Shown piece after piece: positions 11,664-21,190 of a DNA stretch of 64,000 bases. The stretch comes from Celoporthe dispersa (Eukaryota; Ascomycota; Sordariomycetes; Diaporthales; Cryphonectriaceae), in contig WAID01000001.1 in the NCBI GenBank assembly GCA_016584495.1, positions 1,364,001 through 1,428,000 on the forward strand, written 5' to 3'. A program made the position numbers and the translations under genes. Numbering within the stretch: position 1 is the first letter of the stretch; each line of letters begins with the position of its first letter. The notes beneath the pieces are model-generated. The model did not search any database, was not told the DNA's origin, and saw only the letters and a program-made list of their open reading frames with translations.

Positions 11664-13321
11664 TCAGACCTCACTGCCAGAGTCCAACAATCTCAGCGCA
11701 GGGCCGACAAGATTGAAGCTCCCCGTGACTAGGACCAGCACGCGAGCATCATCCTTCGTTTTCTTCGCCTCTAGCAATACACTGCGCACCATGAGTAGTG
11801 CAGAAGACACGCTCTCCGCTGGCACTGCCGCCGTGGACGGGGAGAACTGGCTCATGACGTGACAGTTCCTCTGCTGGACGCCCATGTCCGGCTTCGTCGA
11901 GGAGCTGTCCAGCTCGTTCGTCGAGCAGAATGCGTGATGGAAAATCTTGCGGTTGGGGATTAGGGATTCCTCCTGTAGCGTGTTGAGGAGAGTTTGCAGG
12001 AGCTTGGTGGAATCGCGGTCCTGTTGGTTGAATATGAGGATCCGGATCGAGTCCTCGTCGGACATCTTGCCGGCGAACCACTTTCCGACTTGTACAAGAC
12101 TATCTTCGGTGTGTGCTCCGTCGAGGTACCATGATATGTGGTCCTGCACGACCGTCTCGCAGCGGCCACGAAGTGTGGCGGTTCGTAGCCCGGTAATAAT
12201 AGACTGCGGTATGTTGTTGAGGTCCCTAGGGAACGGTTGACCACCATTCTCGAAGGACTCGCAGTCAAATTTGTGACCCAGTGCCTGCAGGTGACGTCTT
12301 GCTACAGCTGCGGCCAGCAGCATATTCGCCTTTTGAAAAGAGCCCTCCAGGTTCGCGTCAGGCACGCCCTTCCAATCTTCGACACTGCTGTGGTCAAGCA
12401 CAGCGAGGCTTGTCTCCCTCTCCGCCGACCTCTTTTCCATAACTTCCAGCACGCTGGGGTCCCCATCCCCAGGTTTCGTGACCTGGTAGGTATACGCAGG
12501 CACACTTTTCTTGAAGATGCCGGCCTTGTGCCATGCAATTTTCTGGACCGTGTCGCCGAGCATATTGACATGGTCGATACCCAATTGCGTGACCGCCGAC
12601 ACCGTAACAGCTTCTGGCGGCAGCACGTTGGTGGAGTCGTACTCACCGCCGATGCCACACTCGATCACAGCAGACTTCACACCTTCCCTTAGAAATGCAT
12701 GAAAAGCCAATAAGGTCAGGGAAGCGGAAGTAGAACGGCTTGGTTGACGGCCCGTCCGCCCCCAGCCCATCAACATCATCATCCTTGGGAACAACGACGC
12801 CCTCTGCCCTCGCTGCGTCCGAGAGCTTGTTCCACAGCTCGTAGAAATACGCGACGAACTTGTCCCTCGCGATGGCCTGCCCGTCGAGACATATCCTCTC
12901 GCGGACAGACACCAGATGCGGGCTGGTGTACGTGCCGACCCTTCCGGCGACATCGCGGTGCTGGCGCAGGATGGACGTTGTGAACGCGCAGACGGAGCCT
13001 TTTTCCCTTTGTGCCGGCCACATGGATACATCGGAGCCCTGCGAGGTCGGCTGTTGTGTAGCCGGCACGAGAGAGCCACGCTCTCATCTCGGGGATGGCG
13101 GAAGCGTTGATGTCATCGCTGTTAGGCGAGGCTGCGAAGAGGTTGATGACGGTCTTGTTGGATTGGAGGAGGGAGAGGAGGTGGAGGGCGTTATCGTAGG
13201 TTGGGGCGAGATAAGGTGAGGTGGACGACATGGTGGCAAGGCCTCGCTGGAGGAACCAGTGGGCAGTTCTGAGGGAAGGCGCTGAGGGTCGAATGAGGCC
13301 GTTGATGAGACCAAAATACAT
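11664..13321 (-). CDS. FPGS: Folylpolyglutamate synthase, paralogue 2 (FPGS-2), intronless, two frameshifts
   Basis: Second FPGS, read leftwards from 13321. It has YTSPHLVSVRERICLDGQ, ECGIGGEYDSTN, LGIDHVNMLGDTVQKI, WHKAGIFKK and WYLDGAHTEDSL, and aligns with FPGS-1 through most of its length. No introns are needed. The first 30 residues (MYFGLINGLIRPSAPSLRTA...) are basic and hydroxylated with no acidic residue, like a mitochondrial leader; a second Met (13231, MSSTSP) follows, as in FPGS genes that make mitochondrial and cytosolic forms from two starts. Two +1 frame breaks occur: five T at 13000-13004 inside the P-loop (GTKGK|GSVCAF) and GGG at 12719-12721 (FRF|LTLLAF). Removing both gives 552 codons including the stop. 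Whether these are sequence errors or true lesions decides if the copy works. Confidence 0.88.
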
Positions 13322-13771
13322 CTGGACAGCTTCAGCTGAGACAAGCCCGGTCTACCTAGGCTGGCGTTCTTGCACCTCAGTCTGCAGACCCGCGATAAGC
13401 ATCTACAAGGTCCTTGGGTGCAATCTCTCGATTTGGAGAAACGCTGTCTATGATAGACGAGTCGGAATGGTGGATGCGAGGCGTATTCCCAAGTTGAGGA
13501 CTTTGGTGAGGGCGCAACCCCTGTCAGCAGCAATTCTCTGGCACCGCAGCCCCACCCTCTCAACTGGACAGCCCGGGGCTGGCGCGGATGTCCTGTACAG
13601 GCCTGTGCTACAGGGCCATCTCCGCCTTTGTCTTTTACTGAAAAGACCAGTTATGCTAGACATGTTAAGAACACCACGCTCACAAACTCATAGTCATTGA
13701 CCAGCATAATGAAAAGCTCCACTAACAACCAACAAACCAGATCTACAAACCCAATCCCAAACGTCCAACAC
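13322..13771. other. Intergenic: FPGS-2 upstream region and ceramidase 3' flank
   Basis: About 450 bases between two leftward genes. Presumably it contains the FPGS-2 promoter and the ceramidase 3' end. I see no additional gene. Confidence 0.5.
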
Positions 13772-14871
13772 CTAGCCGTTCGTGTCCTTCCTGCTACACA
13801 GGGCCCTTACGAGCCGGATATACTCTGCAGCCCCAACGGCCGTCAGGACATGCCACCACCCATGCAGCTCCAGGGCCCACGCCCAGGGTAAGCCAAGCGA
13901 CTCTCGGATGCGTCTCAGTTCCAGACACCTCTCCAGGTCGATATTCCACAACACGAAAGCCAAAAGGAGAAAGACGACTGCGGTCCAGAACTGCCGTACA
14001 AGCTCTGAGCTCTGGCCAGGGGCTCGCGCGCGGCCTCGTGGTGAGGAGTAGATGAGATAGAGCGTACGCGGCCAGATGAGGCTCACCATGACGCCGAAGG
14101 TGATCATGTGGATGATAATCTCGCCTGATCTGACATAGTAAATCGACACTTCTCACTTGTCAGTGATAGAACTATGGCCTGGAAAGACAGGAGAAGGGCA
14201 TGCTCCCAGAAAGGAAGCGTCCCGTAGGCTGAGGTGTGCGTAGCACGGCAGGGCCCGGGGGGTGGGAGGAGGGTATCTTCCGGGGAGGCTCACCACCAGA
14301 TGTCACCACAACCACTACGGTCGTGATGAGCGAGGCAGCTCTAGGGCTCTGCCCATGTGAATAGAGCTGTTGCAGGAGGCATCCACAGAGGAGGAGCATG
14401 GACAGGTCGTCGGAGAACTGGGCGCCTTGACGGAGGGTGCCGTGGTAGGCAGCCGATGTCAGACCCACGAGGCATAACGCGACGGAGAGCTTGTCGAAAC
14501 GTCGAGGGCTGTGTCTGCTACCACCGTAGATCATGGAACAGCCAAGGGCATAGTAGACTAAATTACGCCTCAGGAGCGTGGCTCGGTCAGCAGGTGGGCA
14601 GTCCTCAGCCGTCCACAAGGACAGATGGGGGTACAAAGGCGTTTGAGGACAGGCAGACCATATGCGAAACTAGAGATGGTGTTGATGAACTCGGCAATGA
14701 ACCATGTCACGGCGTAGTCCTCCTCGCAGAAGCTGCAACGTACGCTGGTGGTTAGCACACGCATCATCGGCAGGATATCATGTCAGCGTACTTGGCAGCG
14801 CTTGTGGGCGGGCTCCAGAAGCCTAAATTGGCAAAAGCATCCCCTCCGAAATGGTGGTTCTGATGGCCCAT
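13772..14871 (-). CDS. Alkaline ceramidase (Ypc1/Ydc1/ACER family)
   Basis: Multi-pass ER/Golgi enzyme that releases the fatty acid from ceramides. It starts at 14871 (MGHQNHHFGGDAFANLGFW), and the family signature SPPTSAA-NFCEEDYAVTWFIAEF spans intron 1 (donor GTACGC, acceptor TTGCAG). After intron 2 the protein continues with VYYALGCSMIYGGSRHSPRR and LTSAAYHGTLRQGAQFSDD, whose His and Asp residues belong to the metal-binding catalytic set of this family. A third intron precedes the final exon (SIYYVRSGEIIIHMITFG), which ends with the conserved ELHGWWHVLTAVGAAEYI block and its two His. Several hydrophobic helices are evident. Intron 2 uses an unusual GTCTGC donor and the exact third junction is uncertain. 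The reading frame needs no indel correction. Confidence 0.88.
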
Positions 14872-15386
14872 GGTGGAAAGACGGACTTTGAACTCGAGTT
14901 GCTAGGTCTTTTTTACTATTGATCCGGCGGCAGCTGCGGGATCATTTTGTTTGAGTTCTCAAGGATTCGGGAACTTTTATAGAATTCCTACCTGACGAGC
15001 CACACAAGCACAGCCGCTTCCTCGGGCGGCCTGTCTGGTGGATCCTTGCTCTGCTTAGTAGATGGACCGCAGACTTGTGTCGCCCTCGAGATAGATGAAT
15101 AAGAACAGTAGAAGTAGTAACAACGCAAGATTCGACATTTTGAAGCGGCTGCTGCAGCAAGTTTGAAAAGAGCAAGGCCTAATGTTTCACAGGCCGAGAG
15201 TACGGTGTCTACTGAAATCGAACTCATCGCAATACTGATCTCTACTACAACCAAGCAAGCGTCCATCTGCATCCAGTTCTGTGACGGTCTCGGTAAAGAC
15301 GAGGAAAGGTTGTGCGAATGATGACAGAGGAAAACCAATGAGTTTTCTTTATATAGTTGCTTTTATCCACATGCCTTATCCAATAA
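14872..15386. other. Intergenic between ceramidase promoter and tRNA-Leu
   Basis: Roughly 500 bases with the ceramidase upstream region. A 116-codon leftward open frame (14988-15338) has no recognisable domain and I do not call it a gene. Confidence 0.45.
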
Positions 15387-15490
15387 GGCAAGATGGCCGA
15401 GCGGTCTAAGGCGCCACGTTCAGGTTCTCAAAACTTGAATATCTCTTCGTGGTCTCGCAAGAGGCGTGAGTTCGAATCTCACTCTTGTCA
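15387..15490 (+). tRNA. tRNA-Leu(CAG): tRNA-Leu (CAG anticodon) with a 22-nt intron
   Basis: Class II tRNA, 104 bases including the intron. The acceptor stem GGCAAGA pairs with TCTTGTC (one G-T) and the discriminator is A. The D-arm is GCC...GGC. The anticodon stem CCACG/CGTGG encloses TT-CAG-G, with the intron after position 37 (15425-15446). The intron contains CTTGAA, which can pair with the anticodon loop, as in many eukaryotic tRNA-Leu precursors. A long variable arm (CTC-GCAA-GAG) and a perfect T-arm GTGAG-TTCGAAT-CTCAC follow. A TTTT run immediately downstream (15492-15495) fits a Pol III terminator. Confidence 0.95.
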
Positions 15491-16269
15491 GTTTTATTTT
15501 GTATTTTTTCCATTTTGCCATTTGTAAATAGAGGACAGTGTCTGTTTTCTGTGTGAGGGCTACTGAATATTCACTGGGCTGTGCATGCATGCCTGGCAGA
15601 TATCTGTTTCGCTGGAAAGCTTAGACTGGCTTTTTCTTTCCTTCCTGCTCTAGTGCATCTCACTAGTCTTTCCCTCCTATATTTTCCCTTCTGTCCAAGC
15701 CACTTGTATCACTCTTGTCGTTTTTTCCCTTCCTTTTTCTCCCTATTTTCTATCTTCTAGAACTCGCTGATATATCTATCCCTTGCTGGTGTGAAGATGT
15801 TGCCCAAATTATTCAAGCTATTGCCAGGAGCATTACTAAGAATGTCGAGACTCTCATACCTTGTTTTGCATCGTAATATGAATCGTAAGCACTATCGCTA
15901 TAAGTCGTTCTTCATATTCTTGCCCGACATGATGCGGAAATGCATTGGATCGAGTCAAAATAGGCTGACGAGGATGGGTGACAACTTGAAGGCTGAACAC
16001 TGGCTCAGTTTAAACGGAGCTCTGCTACATTTTCGGAGTCACACGGAAGCCTCCAAGGAAAGTCGACTGCGCCTCACAATTGCGTCGATCACTAGTATGT
16101 ATGCAGGATGAAGGAAGAAGCACGGCCTATCAGAGAGCATGTCTCTCCAGAGTCTGCTTATTTCCGCGCACGATCTGTACTACTCCTTCTCAGGTTCCTT
16201 CGGCACAGAACATCGACATCAACAAAAAACTAGACTTAACTAGCTTTCCGTGACGCGGGCAGTGCGGAT
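15491..16269. other. Intergenic between tRNA-Leu and the STAND gene
   Basis: About 780 bases, rich in pyrimidine tracts at 15640-15770 that resemble a fungal promoter. A 106-codon frame at 15791-16111 starts MKMLPKLFKLLPG but shows no known domain; I leave it uncalled. Confidence 0.45.
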
Positions 16270-19200
16270 ATGGATCCCTTGACTGCCCTTGGTCTGGCAG
16301 CAGGCGTCGTACAGTTTGTCAGCTTCGCCTCTCACTTGATCACCAAGACAAAGGAAATCCACGCCTCCGCATCAGGACAGGCTAACGAGACTGCAACACT
16401 CGAGACGACTTACAGGAGCCTGCAAGAGCTGAGCTCGCGCCTCGAGATATCGTCGAACCGCGATCCAAAGCTCGAGGTCGTCGAAGGCAAGACCGAATTT
16501 GTGAGGCATGTCTTCGCCATCAACGATTTATCGCGCGCCTGCGAGGGCGATTGCAAGAGGCTTCTGGAGATCGTCAGCAAGCTCAAGACCAGCGCCAAGC
16601 CGTCTCATCGATGGCAGACCTTTAAGATTGCTCTCAAGACGGTCTGGAAGGGCAACGAGATCACAGAACTTGAGCAAAGGCTTCATCATACTCAGACGAC
16701 ACTCACGCTACATGTGTGCTCTTTGACAAGGTACGCCTGCTGTGATCAAGCCGTGAACATGTACAAATGTACTAAAAAAGGTCATACTGACCTGCTCCCA
16801 GCTTCTGGCATGCCAACTTCGACCGACATCTCAGACAGCTGCGCGGCGATAGCTTAGAGCTCAACGCGCAGCAGTCGGAAAAAGCTCACCGAGATCTCCA
16901 GAACCCTCGACCAGCTAGCTGCGCGCATCACATCAACCAGGTCAACAGCACTTCCAAACGTCTTCAACCCGGACGACATTGAGTGCATTGAGAGGCAAAT
17001 GGGTCGTCTATCGCTATCCAAAGCTGCTGCTTCCAAAGAAAACACGATCCTGAGGTCTCTCGGCTTCGACAGCCGCCCCATCCGTCACGACTCCATCTTG
17101 GACGCCTCCATCCGTACGTTTGAATGGGCATTCTCGGAAGCCGTACGACTCGATGATGCAGGCATGGCCTCGGCCGCCACCGGGAGCTTCCTCGGATGGT
17201 TGAAGGAAGGCGACGGCTTCTTCTGGGTCACGGGAAAGCCCGGCTCGGGCAAATCAACCTTCATGAAGTTCATCGCAGACCATCCGACCACATTGGCCGC
17301 TCTCTCCCGCTGGTCTTACCCCAAACGCCCAGTGCTGGCGAGCCACTACTTCTGGAGCGCCGGAACGCCAATGCAAAAAGTCCCAGCAGGGGCTCTTGCA
17401 GACCTTGCTGTACGACATCTTCCGGCAGCTGCCCGATATCATCGAAACAGTTTGCACGGAGCGCTGGTCCAAGACCATTGAGGCGCTCGCACATGAGCCG
17501 TGGCTGGTCCCCGAGTTGCAGCGAATCTTGCAACGCATTGCGCACCGCCAGGATCTCCCCGTCAGGTTTTGCTTCTTCGTCGACGGTCTCGATGAGTTTG
17601 GCGGGGACCACGTTGACTTCTGCCGCAGCCTGCATGAGCTTGCCCAGTCGCAGCACATAAAGCTCTGCGTCTCAAGCCGAGCATGGAACGTCTTTGAAGA
17701 CTCGTTTGGCGGGAATAGTCTAGGCTACAAACTGTATATGCATGAGCTTACTCACAACGACATCCGGTCCTACGCCGAGCAACGGCTTCAAGAGCACCCA
17801 CGGTGGAAAGAACTCGACACTGAGGTTCCCAACGCGTCCTGGCTAGTTCAAGAGATCACGAAGCGGGCGGCTGGTGTTTTCTTGTGGGTGTTCCTCGTCA
17901 CCAAGGAGCTCCGTAGCGGCCTTAGCGAGTATGACAGCTTCTCGGACATGCAAAGGCGTCTAGAAAGTATCCCTGTCGACCTCGAGGCCTTTTTCAGGCA
18001 CATCCTCGAATCTGTCGAGACCTTCTATCTCCAGAAAATGGCCACGACCATGCAGATCTCGCTCGCCGCAACAAAGCCCGCCCCCGTTGCCGTCTACAGT
18101 TTTCACGACGTCGAGTACGAAGACCAGGACTATGTGTTCAAACTCCCCTTGCAGGCACTGGACAGAAACAAAGCCGAGTCCTCGCGTAAGCAGATGACGC
18201 GCCGGCTAAAGGGCCGCTGCCGCGGACTCCTCGAAGTCAATCGCCACAGCCACCGCGTTGAGTTTCTTCATCGTAGCGTCATGGATTATCTGCGGACGGC
18301 AGAGATGTCAAAGTTCCTGACAGACAAGGTCCCACACGGCTTCAACGCCAGTCTTTCTTTGCTCCGGGCTTACACGGCCTACATAAAGACCACCAACTTT
18401 CCCGAGTTCGTCGACAGGACAGGTTTCAACCAGCACACCGCCTCTGGCCTCATGTCGGCGGTGAGCGAGGTCCTAGCCCAAGCCCGGGAGCTCCAGAGCG
18501 AGACACCGGAGGCTGCATACCCACTCCTTGATGAGCTAGACCGCTGCATCCCCCAGATGCACAACAGCGGCCAGGCGAACCTAAACGTCTGGGGCAACCC
18601 GGCAAACCCTGTCACGTTGTTCTTTAGAGAATCACTCGTGGCCGCTGACATATTTCAGTATCTTGCTCACACACTTCCCGGGCAGCCGGGTTATTTTGCC
18701 GACTTTGAGAGGCCTGTGCTATCATATGTGATAGATTCTCTCAAACCGTATTTCCAAAAGGCTCCGTCATCTGCCGCAATGCGAACAAAATTCAGCATGC
18801 TGCGATGTCTCCTGGAGAACGGGTGCGATCCCAACGCCGTTTATTATAACCCAGTCCAGTCGCAGTATGAAGTAAGAACGCCCTGGGACGATTTTGTCAC
18901 GCACGCCATGTCGTATGCAGACAGCCAGAGAGAGGCTCCGAACCTTGAAAAAAGCTCCGGACGGGCAATTCTAGAAGTCCTGCCGTCTCTGATGCTCCAG
19001 CACGGGGCAGACCCGAGTCTTTGGCACAGTGTCGTTGAGATAACTCAGTCTTCTCCAAATACTACGGCCCAGAAGCGCTCACTATCCCAAGTTGACTTCG
19101 AGTCACCAGAGCAGATTTCCAAGAGAATCAAGGACCTCCAAGACAGCCATGCGACCACTCCTTCTCATCAAAACGATATGCTGCTGCATGTAGGCCCAGG

Positions 19201-19639
19201 GTTACAACATACACCGTCCGTATCTCCACATGGAGACTTATACCAATGTTTCCAGTCCCCAATCCCTACACAGCGGGACTTGGGCGACTCTGCGCAAGTG
19301 CTCCCTTCTTTCTTAAGCAGCCGGGGCCGGTGGACAAGTCAGACGCAGAACTTCACAGAGAATAGGCATGAAATACGCCCCGGTCACGAGCAAGCTCAGC
19401 TCGCAGCTACCGCTTACGACGCCAGCTCTCGTCAGCAGCAGACGCCGCATTCCATACAAGACTCCGCTACAACCCATATAAATATCAACGCCTCGGTAGC
19501 GAATATAGATCTTTCTACGCAACCTGCCCAAACACTCGCCAGCGTGCTGGCAACGGAAACAGAGAATAGCCTTTTCAGCGCCCCCAAGTCGCCAAATCCA
19601 GATCCAGTGTTGAGTACCGTCGGCGCAAATCTCCATTAG
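16270..19639 (+). CDS. NACHT/STAND NTPase, fungal NLR-like, two frameshifts
   Basis: Large signalling NTPase of the type linked to fungal non-self recognition and regulated cell death. Exon 1 (16270-16730) encodes the fungal STAND N-terminal domain (MDPLTALGLAAGVVQFVSFA...), then an intron, and exon 2 from 16802. Walker A is GKPGSGKST (about 17232-17258) and Walker B FFVDGLDEF (about 17572-17598). The C-terminal part has one ankyrin-like patch (LLENGCDPNAVYY), then a long Ser/Gln-rich, probably disordered tail without obvious WD40, TPR or ankyrin arrays. Two +1 breaks occur in AAAAA runs (16879-16883 and 17375-17379); dropping one A at each restores EKLTEISRTLDQLAARI and MQKSQQGLLQTLLYDIF. 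The exons then sum to 1099 codons including the stop (1098 aa). The frame is otherwise clean, so the breaks may be artefacts. Confidence 0.87.
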
Positions 19640-20547
19640 TCTTACGATCGACAGATGCTTCGGCGGCAACTCCAAATAGAAGAGCAGAAGTAAAGCATCA
19701 GTACCGGAATATTTACTAACAGTACTTCTTCCAGCCTCTGGAGGTGCTCTTCAATCAAAGGGGAAAAAAAAAATTGGGATGCAGCCAGTATTTGCTGGAT
19801 AGCAATGCTCTTTAGATATTAATAATAAACTTCAGAAAACCCAATTAGTAATACCTGAGGGTAAACTAAATCTGAATAGTGAAGCAATCTATAATCTAAT
19901 TAACGATGACAACTTTTTCTTATCATCGATTCCCTTATTGCTGTTGATAAATTCAAAATGATGCCGACTTTTCTGAGACGGACGACCAAGTTCTAAAATG
20001 TATATGAATAGTTTGAATCCGTTCAGCCCAAAGATGCAATGTAAGACCGTCATTCCCTAGAGATCTGGTACTTAGTCGCTCCAGTATCTTCGTAGCTAAT
20101 GAGATGGCTGGTCTGCTACTTATTCAATAATCCCTCGACTTAGATTACAACCAGGGAAGCTAGAAGACTAGATGCACAAATACTCGCCTAAGCTTGCAGA
20201 GCATAGTTTTTTGCACTAAATCCAGGGGTTCAGTCAATGTTCATTCTGTGTCTTCATTGTGTTCCGATCGCTTCCATACCATATCATTCCGCTGACGAGT
20301 CTTCAAACAATAGTATCGAGCAAGAGAATAAATTAATTTCATTTTTATAAAAAGCTCTCGTCAGAGAGCTTTAAGGATAGAATGACAAATGTAGCGAAAA
20401 GGGCAACTTGATAAAAGTTATTGGGCCCAATTCTGTGTTCCATCTTCGCTCCCATCAGACCGTTACGTAGTTTTGGTGGACAGACTGCTTTCTGATGGAA
20501 CTGGGTGTTGAAATGGTGACAGTACCAAATTCTCTCATGTTCTTGAG
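19640..20547. other. AT-rich intergenic region
   Basis: About 900 bases of AT-rich DNA between the converging STAND and secreted-protein genes. A perfect 9-bp hairpin (AAAGCTCTC, loop GTCA, GAGAGCTTT) lies at 20351-20372, about 180 bases past the secreted-protein stop codon. No coding sequence is supported. Confidence 0.55.
20351..20372. repeat. Perfect 9-bp hairpin, 4-base loop
   Basis: AAAGCTCTC at 20351-20359 is exactly complementary to GAGAGCTTT at 20364-20372, with loop GTCA. It sits downstream of the leftward secreted-protein gene and might fold in its 3' UTR if the transcript extends that far. Confidence 0.5.
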
Positions 20548-21190
20548 CTAGATGTTCGCGCAAATGCTAGCAGTAACGGCGTCGTAGCCATAATTTTTGT
20601 TGTCGCCGAACAGCCACCTGTTCAGATCATCAGTCTCAGGCTCGGACTATATTGCCCGCTCCACATGCAAAGATGAGATTCGAAATTACTCACCAACCGC
20701 TCTGGTACAAGCCACATTCCGACGTGATCTCCTGATAGGCCAGGCTGGCCTCCGACGAGTAGCAGAGCTGCCCGCCTGTGTAGTCGCACGTATAGGCAAC
20801 GACCGAGCCCGATACGAACGTCATGACCGCGCTGTCATAGTGTGTACCGGTGCCGCAGTAGTTCTCGAGCGCCGCCACGGCGGCATCGCAGTCGGTTGAA
20901 TCTAGGGCGACACTGGTGCACTAGCGAAATGTCAGGTCCGGACTTACATCACAACCCTGTCTCGACTGCAAGATACTCACATCAGACTGGTCTCGAGCAG
21001 CTAACTCGGCACGACGGGCTGCAAGCTCAGCCGCCCCAGTTGTGTCCAAGGGACCCATATACTTGGTGTGCTGAGTGCCTGACTCGTCCCTATGCAAAAG
21101 GTATGCGCCGTCTGGGGTTCCCTCGGGGATCCGGAAGGCATGCGTCAGGGCGAAGCAAGCCGCAATGCTGGCAATGATACGGAATTGCAT
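20548..21190 (-). CDS. Small secreted cysteine-rich protein, effector-like
   Basis: Three-exon gene: 21190-20948, 20920-20694 and 20617-20548, summing to 180 codons including the stop (179 aa). Donors are GTAAGT and GTGAGT, acceptors CTAG and ACAG. The start MQFRIIASIAACFALTHA is a clear signal peptide with likely cleavage before FRIPEGT. The next part (RIPEGTPDGAYLLHRDESG) resembles N-terminal segments seen in other fungal small secreted proteins. The mature protein has eight cysteines, an even number compatible with four disulfides. No catalytic motif is seen. An extracellular role, such as host or environmental interaction, is inferred from secretion, size and cysteines only. An upstream Met at 21238 would place residues before the signal peptide and is unlikely. 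Confidence 0.82.

Noticed and set aside
15791..16111. 106-codon frame upstream of the STAND gene
   Set aside because: No known domain and AT-biased composition; insufficient support.
16879..17379. Programmed ribosomal frameshifting at the A-runs of the STAND gene
   Set aside because: Similar breaks occur in many unrelated genes and in varied homopolymers (A, C, G), so a common technical cause is simpler.
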